DNA of 27,259 nt, from assembly GCA_964492495.1 (NCBI GenBank), contig CAZBKJ010000014.1, positions 1 through 27,259 of the forward strand, in the 5' to 3' direction. The stretch comes from CAZBKJ01 sp964492495 (GTDB lineage: Bacteria > Patescibacteriota > Microgenomatia > UBA1400 > UBA12028). The stretch's first letter is position 1. Every line of letters begins with the position of its first letter. The notes under the pieces are model-generated. The model was not told the DNA's origin, did not search any database, and saw only the letters and a list, made by a program, of their open reading frames with translations. Below, piece by piece: positions 21,349-27,259 of the stretch. The position numbers and the translations under genes were made by a program.

Positions 21349-23427
21349 TTATTCTAAATTGCCAACCAATATTCCTTGATGTTTGTTTGTGACATTTGTG
21401 ACAATTTTTTTGCGGATCTTTGATACTTCTGTCGCTTCAAGCTGATGATCGGATTCGTACGCTAGAGAAAATGTTGCATTTCGTTTGTACAGATCCTTGA
21501 GTGTTGTGTGTGTCACAAAAAGGTCACTCTGTTTGATTGTTTCAAGAACTCTTTGAATCTGTTGTCCTTCTGGAATGGTAAATGTCAGATCTTCGGTAAC
21601 AGGAGTGAACTTACTTTCTGATTTGTAGAGTGGATATTTCCTGACAAGACTTAAGAATTTCTTCCACTCTATATCAATGACCATCATTGGATTTTGGATT
21701 TTGGAATTTGGATTTTGCAAAAAATAACCAATCCGAGTTTTGTCAGCAAAAATATCTGTTTCCATTCCTGTTTTAGAAGGGACGTAACGAAGCTCAGGCA
21801 GATAGTATTTCTTGGCAAGGCCTTCGATCATGCCTTTGATAGAACGCTCATCCCCACGACCCGTGAGTGTGAGATGGTACTCTTCGAAGGGAAGAATTTT
21901 GCTCTCGCTATCTTTTGAGTGACTTGCCTGTCTCTCTTCCCTGTCATCTTCTGATCCAAACTCAGTTGGGATATAGTTGTTTGCAAATTCAAACACACAC
22001 GCATCTTTTGGTGTCGGATTTTCTGCAAGTACGTTCAGGTGTGATGCCCAGAGGGTTCGGCGCAGATACATCATATCATCAGTGAGTGGGTTTTTTAGTT
22101 TGATATGTGTATCGTCTTTTGTACTTCCGATAAATTTTCGTTCAACATCTTTCGTTTTTTCATCGATCATGGAGTAGGTGTAGACTTCGTACGCACCAAG
22201 TGTCGCCAAGAATTGTTTCACTTCATACTCCAAATCAAAATCCACGTGTAGGGGACGATCAGTTGGGATACTACTACTCATAAGCGTACTTGGTAAGTTG
22301 TGATATCCATAGATACGAGCAACTTCTTCAACAATGTCTGCAGGGATTTCTAGATCTGGACGAAATGATGGCGCAGTAATCACAAGTTCAGTATGTGAAT
22401 CTTTCCCATGAACCGAAACACTGCAACCCAAACTTTCAAGGATGGAAACAATTTTTTTCAACGGTAACTCAATACCTAAGTACTGCTGGAAAACTGACAC
22501 CTGACATCTGACTTCTGAGGTCTGTGTCTTTTTCGTATATTCATCAAAGACCTCACTTGCTACTTTTCCACCAGCATGTTCACACAAAAGTTGTGTTCCA
22601 AATGTGAGTACATCTTCTCCCAGTTCAGGATCAACATTTTTTTCATTGAGCTGTGCTGCGACTGTTCTGATTGCATGTGTCATTGATGCGAAGCGAACTT
22701 TTTTGGCATCAAGACTTTCAATCCAAAACAAGACATTTTTTGTGCTGTCATCGATTGCGGTATTTGCTGTTCCTTTGATTGCAGGAAGATCAATGATCTC
22801 GCCAGCATTATTTTCAAAGACAATCTCACCACCCACAGTTTCAAACGTAGTTCCGTCAATGATTGCAAACTTCTGTCCTTTTTTTGCTTCTACGACATTG
22901 ATCACTCCACCAGTTTTCATGATCTTGTCATAGTCAAAGGCGTGACACGGATGTCCAAGTTCATGGGTGATGTAGTTGGTGATGTCGATGATCTCATCAT
23001 GGGTATTCACACCAATTTGACGCAAGCGCTTTTGCATCCAGTCGGGTGATGATGTTTTTTTCACATCAGCAATCGCCACACACAAGATGCGTTTACAGAA
23101 CTTTGGGTTGTTGTGGATCTTGGGAAGTGGAAGAGTGTGTGCTTTGTCATCCTGAGCGAAGTCGAAGGATCCCTTTCGAACGTTTTTTAACTTTGATGGT
23201 ATTCCCGCTTCAGTGAGAATCACCGCTGCTTCTCGTGCAATACCACGTACACTCATGCTGTCGACTCTATTGGTGGTGACTTCGATGTCATACACGCTCT
23301 CGCCTTCTATATCATAGATACGCTCGACAGATGGCCCAGAGAGTGACAAGTATTTTTGAATCTCGGAAATACTTGCGGAGGTTTCCAGGTGTTCAAGAAG
23401 CCAAGTGTGAGGAATTAATATATTCAT
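21349..23427 (-). CDS. pheT: Phenylalanyl-tRNA synthetase beta subunit, lacking the EMAP tRNA-binding domain
   Basis: 692 residues against ~800 in E. coli. B1 (IPHTWLLEHLE ... GPSVERI) passes straight into YDIEVTTNRVDSMSVRGIAREAAV, so the ~110-residue EMAPII-like tRNA-binding insert normally found near residues 39-148 is missing. B3/B4 and B5 domains (RPDLEIPADIVEEVARIYGYHNLP) and the catalytic-like fold (FEFANNYIP) follow. The FDX-ACB anticodon-binding domain closes the protein (about 600-692, SKFTPVTEDLTFTIP ... GILVGNL). Three stretches are repeat-encoded: SFDFAQDD (87-94), TSEVRCQVS (~301-312) and QNPNSKIQNP (~571-580). The start overlaps the orphan upstream (ATGA type). Last gene of the pheS operon. 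Confidence 0.95.
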   Translation of the reverse strand: MNILIPHTWLLEHLETSASISEIQKYLSLSGPSVERIYDIEGESVYDIEVTTNRVDSMSVRGIAREAAVILTEAGIPSKLKNVRKGSFDFAQDDKAHTLPLPKIHNNPKFCKRILCVAIADVKKTSSPDWMQKRLRQIGVNTHDEIIDITNYITHELGHPCHAFDYDKIMKTGGVINVVEAKKGQKFAIIDGTTFETVGGEIVFENNAGEIIDLPAIKGTANTAIDDSTKNVLFWIESLDAKKVRFASMTHAIRTVAAQLNEKNVDPELGEDVLTFGTQLLCEHAGGKVASEVFDEYTKKTQTSEVRCQVSVFQQYLGIELPLKKIVSILESLGCSVSVHGKDSHTELVITAPSFRPDLEIPADIVEEVARIYGYHNLPSTLMSSSIPTDRPLHVDFDLEYEVKQFLATLGAYEVYTYSMIDEKTKDVERKFIGSTKDDTHIKLKNPLTDDMMYLRRTLWASHLNVLAENPTPKDACVFEFANNYIPTEFGSEDDREERQASHSKDSESKILPFEEYHLTLTGRGDERSIKGMIEGLAKKYYLPELRYVPSKTGMETDIFADKTRIGYFLQNPNSKIQNPMMVIDIEWKKFLSLVRKYPLYKSESKFTPVTEDLTFTIPEGQQIQRVLETIKQSDLFVTHTTLKDLYKRNATFSLAYESDHQLEATEVSKIRKKIVTNVTNKHQGILVGNLE
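21688..21717. repeat. 7-base-period array inside pheT (GGATTTT words)
   Basis: GGATTTT, GGATTTT, GGAATTT, GGATTTT in a row; on the coding strand this encodes QNPNSKIQNP, near PheT residues 571-580. Confidence 0.75.
22494..22526. repeat. 7-base-period array inside pheT (CTGACAT words)
   Basis: CTGACAC, CTGACAT, CTGACTT, CTGAGGT, CTGTG; encodes PheT residues ~301-312 (TSEVRCQVS region). Confidence 0.75.
23146..23172. repeat. Palindromic repeat inside pheT
   Basis: A 27-base element beginning GTCATCCTGAGC and ending GTCGAAGGATCC on the plus strand, with imperfect inverted ends. On the coding strand it gives SFDFAQDD (PheT residues 87-94). Confidence 0.8.
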
Positions 23428-23936
23428 AGGCTATTTAAGTAGTTGCTTTGTACATGTACGGTAAAGCCAGTTATCTTCCGTCTAATTTGCATGTGTGTTT
23501 CTGGATTTGGCTCTGTTTCATCTTCTGCATATTCTGCATAGAGAAAACCGATTTCAGAATCATGAAAAGGTAAAGATTGTTGTGTAACAAACTGCTTCAT
23601 CTTTTCAAGAACCAAACTATACACTTCCATCTGTCTCACAATCTCTGCTTTCTCATTTTGTTCTGTTTTACTTGCTCGGTAGTAGCTGTACCCTAATCGT
23701 CCAACAGAATCCAGTGTCATCATACCCAACTTATCGGATGGGCAGTGAATGTGTATAGATATTCCACCCATATGGAATGTGACACTAACATCTCCAACAC
23801 CACCAATTTCTGATAATTCCAGTTCCAACTTCTTCTTTTCCGCTTTGAAGTCAAAGGGTACGAGATCCATTTTAGTCTCGTCTTTTCTCACAATTCTTTC
23901 GAGTCCATCTTGTATATATCTTCTAATTCTTTCCAT
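23424..23936 (-). CDS. Hypothetical protein encoded between pheS and pheT
   Basis: 170 residues. The start is 3 bases after the pheS stop, and the end overlaps the pheT start by 4 bases, so it is translated as part of the operon. Begins with a basic helix (MERIRRYIQDGLERIVRKDE), then a beta-rich core (VSVTFHMGGISIHIHCPS) and another beta region near the end (IGFLYAEYAED ... KITGFTVHVQSNYL). No membrane helix, no known motif. The tight position suggests either an accessory to the synthetase or a recent insertion into the operon; the sequence does not decide. Confidence 0.7.
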   Translation of the reverse strand: MERIRRYIQDGLERIVRKDETKMDLVPFDFKAEKKKLELELSEIGGVGDVSVTFHMGGISIHIHCPSDKLGMMTLDSVGRLGYSYYRASKTEQNEKAEIVRQMEVYSLVLEKMKQFVTQQSLPFHDSEIGFLYAEYAEDETEPNPETHMQIRRKITGFTVHVQSNYLNSL

Positions 23937-23939
23937 ATC

Positions 23940-24989
23940 TTAAAATTGTTCAAGGAAATTCAAACTTCCATTATAAAAATTTCTGATGTCATCAATGTGA
24001 AGTCCGGGACGCAGCGTATATGTTCGCTCTATTCCCCACCCGAATGCAAATCCTGTGTAGACTTCAGGATCCAAGCCACCAGCTTTGATCACATTTGGAT
24101 GCACCATTCCGGCTCCTCCAACTTCATGCCAGCCTGATTTACAAAACTTACACTTTTCTCCGCTTTTTAAGACTCCGGTTCCATCACAGATGGAACAACT
24201 AAAATCGACTTCAAACGAAGGCTCAGTAAACTGGAAATGAAACGGTCTGATACGAGATTTTGCTCCAGGGCCATAAAATTCTTTGGCAAAGTGATCGATC
24301 GTGCCTTTGAGGTGCTGGATGTTGATTCCCTTATCCACAACCAATCCTTCAAACTGATGAAACATCGGTGTGTGTGTGACATCTGATTGTCGTCGATAGC
24401 ATCTGGCAATATTGACCATGCGGATTGGAGGGTTCTTGAGTCTCTCCATCTCACGGACTTGCCCGTTACTCGTGTGGGTCGATAGAACAATTTTTCCCAA
24501 AATCTTGTCTTCAGGAAGATCAATAAAGAATGTTTCCCATTCATCACGAGCTGGATGATCATGAGGCATGTTGAGTGACTCAAAGACGTAGTAATCGCCA
24601 TCCACTTCTGGATACCTCACTCGGATGAATCCAATCTTCTCAAAGATACTGGTGATCTCATGCATTGCCTGAGAGATGGGGTGAACGTGACCGATTTGTA
24701 GATCAAGACCAGGGATTGTCGTATCAAGAGAAGTTGATAGTTGATTGTTTATAGGTGATAGTTGCGATACAAATTGCTCATTCATCCATGATTTCAATTC
24801 ATTAAGTTGTTTGCCTGCTGTACCACGAACTTCAGGAAGGAGTGTCTTTAAGCAGTTGGTGAGTTCTTTAAACTTCCCTTTGCCACCGAGGTAGTAGTTC
24901 TTTTTCTCTTCGTCACTTCGCTTGTCTGCTTCAAATTCTTTTTTCAGATCTGCAATCGCGATGTGGAGTTCATTCAAGTTTGTAATCAT
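23940..24989 (-). CDS. pheS: Phenylalanyl-tRNA synthetase alpha subunit
   Basis: 349 residues, usual length. An N-terminal helical arm (1-70, ELHIAIADLKKEFEADKRSD) binds tRNA. The class II core includes GHVHPISQAM, DHPARDEWETFF, RCYRRQSDVTHTPMFHQFEG (motif 2) and FAFGWGIERTYTLRPGLHIDDIR (motif 3 region). A Cys cluster (CSICDGTGVLKSGEKCKFCKSG) before VGGAGMVHPNV may bind zinc, as seen in some bacterial PheS. Residues 76-88 (QLSPINNQLSTSL), between arm and core, are encoded by a degenerate 7-base array. It forms the (alpha-beta)2 enzyme with PheT. Expression is probably controlled by the Phe leader attenuator upstream. Confidence 0.96.
   Translation of the reverse strand: MITNLNELHIAIADLKKEFEADKRSDEEKKNYYLGGKGKFKELTNCLKTLLPEVRGTAGKQLNELKSWMNEQFVSQLSPINNQLSTSLDTTIPGLDLQIGHVHPISQAMHEITSIFEKIGFIRVRYPEVDGDYYVFESLNMPHDHPARDEWETFFIDLPEDKILGKIVLSTHTSNGQVREMERLKNPPIRMVNIARCYRRQSDVTHTPMFHQFEGLVVDKGINIQHLKGTIDHFAKEFYGPGAKSRIRPFHFQFTEPSFEVDFSCSICDGTGVLKSGEKCKFCKSGWHEVGGAGMVHPNVIKAGGLDPEVYTGFAFGWGIERTYTLRPGLHIDDIRNFYNGSLNFLEQF
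24732..24766. repeat. 7-base-period array inside pheS (AGTTGAT words)
   Basis: AGTTGAT, AGTTGAT, TGTTTAT, AGGTGAT, AGTTGCG; on the coding strand gives QLSPINNQLSTSL, PheS residues 76-88, in the linker between the helical arm and the catalytic core. Confidence 0.75.
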
Positions 24990-25082
24990 AGTTCAGTTTG
25001 TATTCGACTACTCAAGTCGCCGTGTGGGTGACATGAAGTGCAGAATCAATACACGTATTGTATCAGCAATTCTCTTCTCTTT

Positions 25083-25136
25083 GTCATCCTCGATGTCGAG
25101 TTGTTGATCAGGCAACCCGAAATTCGGGGATCCAGG
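25083..25136. repeat. Composite palindromic repeat in the pheS leader
   Basis: Starts GTCATCC and ends GGGGATCCAGG like the 14401 element, with two inner inverted repeats: CTCGA-TGTCGAG and CCCGAAATTCGGG. It separates the attenuator terminator from the pheS start. Confidence 0.55.
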
Positions 25137-25139
25137 CAT

Positions 25140-25165
25140 AAAAAAACCTCCATCTTGTGGAGGTT
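25140..25165 (-). terminator. Attenuator terminator upstream of pheS
   Basis: On the minus strand AACCTCCA (25165-25158), loop CAAGA, TGGAGGTT (25152-25145), then an unbroken T-run to 25140: a strong intrinsic terminator. It would also stop read-through from the infC operon. Confidence 0.85.
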
Positions 25166-25236
25166 ACTTCTTCTGTGCACACCTTTACCTCCACCTACTG
25201 GCGTTTGGTAAAGTAAAAGCCGCTTGCTTCGTGTGC
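25145..25236 (-). promoter_or_regulatory. pheS-pheT transcription attenuator: segments 1-4
   Basis: Minus strand. Segment 1, CTTTACC (25213-25207), contains the second Phe codon of the leader ORF and pairs with GGTAAAG (25189-25183); a flanking GCACAC/GTGTGC pair (25236-25231 with 25182-25177) extends this. Segment 2, GTGGAGGT (25194-25187), begins directly after the leader stop codon. Segment 3, ACCTCCAC (25164-25157), pairs perfectly over 8 bases with segment 2 (antiterminator) or with segment 4, TGGAGGT (25152-25146), as terminator. Stalling on Phe codons would block segment 1 and leave 2 free to hold 3; completing the leader would cover 2 and allow termination. Confidence 0.75.
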
Positions 25237-25245
25237 TGTATGCAT
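25195..25245 (-). CDS. Phe-containing leader peptide of the pheS-pheT attenuator
   Basis: Sixteen codons, MHTAHEASGFYFTKRQ, ATG at 25245-25243 and TAG at 25197-25195. The Phe-Tyr-Phe run (UUU UAC UUU, 25218-25210) lies where a stalled ribosome would open the 1:2 stem, and the stop codon abuts segment 2. This parallels the Phe-rich leader peptides (PheM, PheL) of enterobacteria, with fewer Phe codons. No Shine-Dalgarno; the -10 ends about 8 bases before the ATG, so it should be leaderless. Too short for normal gene calling. Confidence 0.75.
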   Translation of the reverse strand: MHTAHEASGFYFTKRQ

Positions 25246-25253
25246 ACTCTAAT

Positions 25254-25281
25254 ATAATAACAAACAAATAAAGGAAAACAA
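25254..25281 (-). promoter_or_regulatory. Promoter of the pheS leader transcript
   Basis: Minus strand TTGTTT (25281-25276), 16-base spacer, TATTAT (25259-25254). The overlapping TATATT (25256-25251) is an alternative -10. The predicted start is within a few bases of the leader ATG. Confidence 0.55.
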
Positions 25282-25305
25282 GATGCGTTTTTATTCAGTG
25301 AAGAC

Positions 25306-25710
25306 TTATTCACGTCTTATACGTGTTGCTCCAAGAAAACCTTCATAGAGATAATGTCCGTACGAAGCACTTTCACCCGTACTAGTCCAACCTTGGAATG
25401 CAAGTAGGCCTATAACACCCAGGGCGACAGCTCTCCTTTCCTTTTCATTTGAAATTTCATAGAAATATTCGACCACGCGCACATCAGGGTTTATTTCTAG
25501 ATCTATTTGTTGTGTTCGGATCCCCTCAACAGAGAGTGATTCGCGCATACCATCTTTTGCCTCAGGTATATCGAGCGGAATGTCAAGTACTTTGCTCACA
25601 ACACTATCTACTGTTGTGAGTATATTAGATGTGTTCGTCGAAAGAGTGAGACCTTCTGGGGAGAGTTTCACATGTACGAACTCTGTTGGTGTGGGGTCTT
25701 GTTCAGACAT
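25306..25710 (-). CDS. Hypothetical protein downstream of rplT
   Basis: 134 residues, acidic N-terminus (MSEQDPTPTEFVHVKLSPEG), then a mixed region (LTTVDSVVSKVLDIPLDIPE) and a helix near the C-terminus (RRAVALGVIGLLAFQGW) that might be buried or membrane-associated. Ends with a Gly/Tyr-rich SYGHYLYEGFLGATRIRRE. Not recognised. It starts 32 bases after rplT and is probably the last gene of the infC operon; the promoter for the pheS leader begins within 25 bases of its end. Confidence 0.6.
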   Translation of the reverse strand: MSEQDPTPTEFVHVKLSPEGLTLSTNTSNILTTVDSVVSKVLDIPLDIPEAKDGMRESLSVEGIRTQQIDLEINPDVRVVEYFYEISNEKERRAVALGVIGLLAFQGWTSTGESASYGHYLYEGFLGATRIRRE

Positions 25711-25742
25711 AGCTGTTTTACTTCGTTATTTATTTGGGAAAT

Positions 25743-26096
25743 TTATTGTGCAACTTGCTTGACGATCTCACCAAACGTTTTTTCATCTCGAAGTGCAATG
25801 TCAGCGAGGACTTTGCGATCAAGAAGAATATTGGCTTTTTTCAGCTGGTTGATAAAAGAACTATACTTCAGTTTTTCATCAATAGCCTTGAGAGCTGCAT
25901 TCAAGCGGATGATCCAGAGTTTTCTAAAATCTCTCTTGCGGAGTTTTCGTCCGATAAAGGCATATTGACCAGCATGAAGATCTGCTTCACGAGCCACTTT
26001 AATCAAGCGGTTCTTGGTCATTCGGTACCCTTTGGTACGAGATAAAATCTTTTTGTGTGCTCTTCGGCGGGTAAAGCCTGTTTTTACTCTGGACAT
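25743..26096 (-). CDS. rplT: Ribosomal protein bL20
   Basis: 117 residues, standard length. The basic N-terminal extension (MSRVKTGFTRRRAHKKILSRTKGYR) reaches into 23S rRNA, and the globular part has READLHAGQYAFIGRKLRKRDFRKLWIIRLNAA, the family signature. Essential for early 50S assembly. In other bacteria L20 represses its own operon by binding leader RNA; no such leader is visible here because infC closely follows another gene. Six bases separate it from rpmI. Confidence 0.97.
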   Translation of the reverse strand: MSRVKTGFTRRRAHKKILSRTKGYRMTKNRLIKVAREADLHAGQYAFIGRKLRKRDFRKLWIIRLNAALKAIDEKLKYSSFINQLKKANILLDRKVLADIALRDEKTFGEIVKQVAQ

Positions 26097-26102
26097 ATAT
26101 TT

Positions 26103-26303
26103 TTACTCCAATCCCAACATTTGTCTGATTTTACGTGCAAATTTTCCCTTGACCTCGACAGGTACTCGGTATCTGCGGATGGCTTTTTTACTCTTGTTGA
26201 GTCGTAAGTGTCTACTATTTTGTCTGCGTCTCATCACTTTTCCTGTTGCAGTGATCTTGAAGCGTTTGGCGACAATTTTGCGTGTTTTGATTTTTACCTT
26301 CAT
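26103..26303 (-). CDS. rpmI: Ribosomal protein bL35
   Basis: 66 residues, standard length, highly basic: MKVKIKTRKIVAKRFKITATGKVMRRR ... LRLNKSKKAIRRYR. The KTRK..AKRFKIT.TGK signature is that of bL35, although the usual start MPKMKT is altered to MKVKIKT. Its start overlaps the infC stop by 4 bases, giving translational coupling. Part of the conserved infC-rpmI-rplT operon. Confidence 0.95.
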   Translation of the reverse strand: MKVKIKTRKIVAKRFKITATGKVMRRRQNSRHLRLNKSKKAIRRYRVPVEVKGKFARKIRQMLGLE

Positions 26304-26857
26304 ATGTTTTCATTTTCCTCATCATCTTCAGTAACTTTTTTCTTTTTGACCGGTCCAAGTTGCATGAATGCATTCTTCCCGATCAGTCGTGCTGGGATCT
26401 CTACTTTACTCACATCGTCCAACGCTTGGGTGGCTTTTGCAAAGATTGCATCACCGAAATCCTTTCGGGTGATTTCTCGACCTTTGTATTTTACCACGAG
26501 TTTTACCTTGTCTCCACCCTCGAGATATTCCCGAGCCTTCTTGACGCGCATATCAAAGTCACCTTTGGCGATAAAAGGCGTAAACCAGATCTCTTTGAGC
26601 TCTACGGACTTGGTCTTTTTCTTGTCATCTTGGCGTTTTTGCTGGAGCTGGTACTTAAACTTCGCAAAGTTAATCAATTTCGCCACTGGTGGGTTTGCAC
26701 TTGGTGCAACCTCGACTACATCAAGTTCCAGTTCGTCAGCCTTCGCAAGAGCTTCCGCTTTGGTCATCACTCCAAGTTGCTTGCCAAACTCATCCAAGAC
26801 TCGCATTTCTGGAGCCTGGATAAAGTGATTGATTTTGAAAAAAACTTTCTTTGGCAT
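26300..26857 (-). CDS. infC: Translation initiation factor IF-3
   Basis: 185 residues. N-domain (APEMRVLDEFGKQLGVMTKAEALAKADELELDVVEVAP) with the usual linker (VAKLINFAKFKYQLQQKRQ), then C-domain (KEIWFTPFIAKGDFDMRVKKAREYLEGGDKVKLVVKYKGRE ... GPVKKKK). The acidic tail after this (TEDDEENENI) is typical. It starts with ATG, not the rare AUU used for autoregulation in E. coli. GAGG lies about 8 bases upstream. It is coupled to rpmI by a 4-base overlap. Confidence 0.97.
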   Translation of the reverse strand: MPKKVFFKINHFIQAPEMRVLDEFGKQLGVMTKAEALAKADELELDVVEVAPSANPPVAKLINFAKFKYQLQQKRQDDKKKTKSVELKEIWFTPFIAKGDFDMRVKKAREYLEGGDKVKLVVKYKGREITRKDFGDAIFAKATQALDDVSKVEIPARLIGKNAFMQLGPVKKKKVTEDDEENENI

Positions 26858-26881
26858 GAAGGACCTCAGGTTCTCGACACG

Positions 26882-27250
26882 TTATTTGTTTCGTTTTCGA
26901 GTTCGAGGATAGATTGTACCAAAACTCTCGACTAAAATACAGGACCATAAGTACGTGGAGAGGAAATAACTGATGGTGAGTTGATCAAAATCGACATTGT
27001 CAGGAACTGCTTGTTCGGTGCGAAGGTAGGGGTTGGGGGTCGGTAGGATCGTTTGTAGTGAGATAGTCGAGTTGTAGATGACTTTATAGATCGCAAGTTG
27101 CACCGTTCGAGGTAATGCACCAGAGTAAAAGATCATGATCGCGACATACGGGGCAAGGAACAATCCCCACACCACAAACTTTGACGTTGTTAACTTGACG
27201 TATTCCCGAAGTCTTGTCACAAATGATCGACGTACTCGTTTGGTGGCCAT
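26882..27250 (-). CDS. Hypothetical membrane protein before infC
   Basis: 122 residues with a basic N-terminus (MATKRVRRSFVTRLREY), a membrane helix at about 25-45 (FVVWGLFLAPYVAIMIFYSGA), an extracytoplasmic-like loop with IYNSTISLQTILPTPNPYLR, and a second helix at about 91-110 (LTISYFLSTYLWSCILVESFG), ending in a basic tail. Not recognised. It precedes infC on the same strand with a 24-base gap, so it is probably in the same transcript. Confidence 0.65.
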   Translation of the reverse strand: MATKRVRRSFVTRLREYVKLTTSKFVVWGLFLAPYVAIMIFYSGALPRTVQLAIYKVIYNSTISLQTILPTPNPYLRTEQAVPDNVDFDQLTISYFLSTYLWSCILVESFGTIYPRTRKRNK

Positions 27251-27259
27251 ACCTTTAGT

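Noticed and set aside
25046..25267. 73-codon minus-strand ORF across the pheS leader
   Set aside because: It overlaps the promoter, the attenuator stems and a repeat element, has no protein-like pattern, and is out of frame with the Phe leader, which explains the region better.
1..27259. UGA recoded as Gly or Trp, as in some CPR lineages
   Set aside because: TGA ends several genes at sensible positions (11372, 21342) and no gene reads through TGA; Trp is TGG throughout.

Overview
The window looks like a chromosome fragment from a Candidate Phyla Radiation (Patescibacteria) bacterium, possibly Microgenomates-like. This is inferred from Thr/Pro-rich (PTP-type) tails on surface proteins, the CPR-style beta-sandwich surface protein at the left end, a pared-down PheT, many small orphan genes, convergent gene pairs with almost no spacing, and abundant short repeat words. 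TGA is used as an ordinary stop. A 10-N assembly gap lies at 17770-17779. No rRNA, tRNA, CRISPR array, phage or insertion sequence was seen.

Layout. 1-3842: cell-surface genes (a truncated large beta-sandwich protein, an anchored protein with a Pro/Thr-rich tail, a membrane-anchored coiled-coil protein). 3932-6119: a LytR_C-domain protein and hisS. 6124-12172: small orphan genes, a ZIP metal transporter, a Nudix hydrolase, a methyltransferase, a DUF1461-like membrane protein, a secreted thermonuclease and a YgjP-type metallopeptidase. 12189-13133: two tandem paralogues of unknown function. 13354-17406: an apparent elongation factor P beta-lysylation set, with an EpmB-like radical SAM aminomutase, EpmA (a LysRS paralogue without anticodon domain) and EF-P itself, interrupted by two minus-strand genes. 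17435-20533: a gap-broken orphan and a class A penicillin-binding protein. 21349-24989 (minus): pheS, an orphan, pheT. 25306-27250 (minus): membrane protein, infC, rpmI, rplT, orphan.

The most striking content is regulatory. The regions in front of hisS and of pheS-pheT each hold what reads as a complete ribosome-mediated transcription attenuator that ordinary gene callers would miss. Each has a promoter, a tiny leader ORF (25 codons with a His-His-His run before hisS; 16 codons with Phe-Tyr-Phe before pheS), and four RNA segments that can pair as 1:2, 2:3 (antiterminator) or 3:4 (terminator). In both, the -10 box ends only 8-9 bases before the leader ATG, so the leader mRNAs should be leaderless or nearly so. 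The same geometry recurs at about ten other starts here, while other genes have good Shine-Dalgarno sites.

Two classes of small dispersed repeat are also present: palindromes (GTCATCC...GGATCC type) and degenerate arrays of 7-base period. They lie between genes but also in frame inside pheS, pheT, epmA and epmB, where they encode insertions or a C-terminal tail. One palindrome appears to supply the -35 box of the gene next to it.
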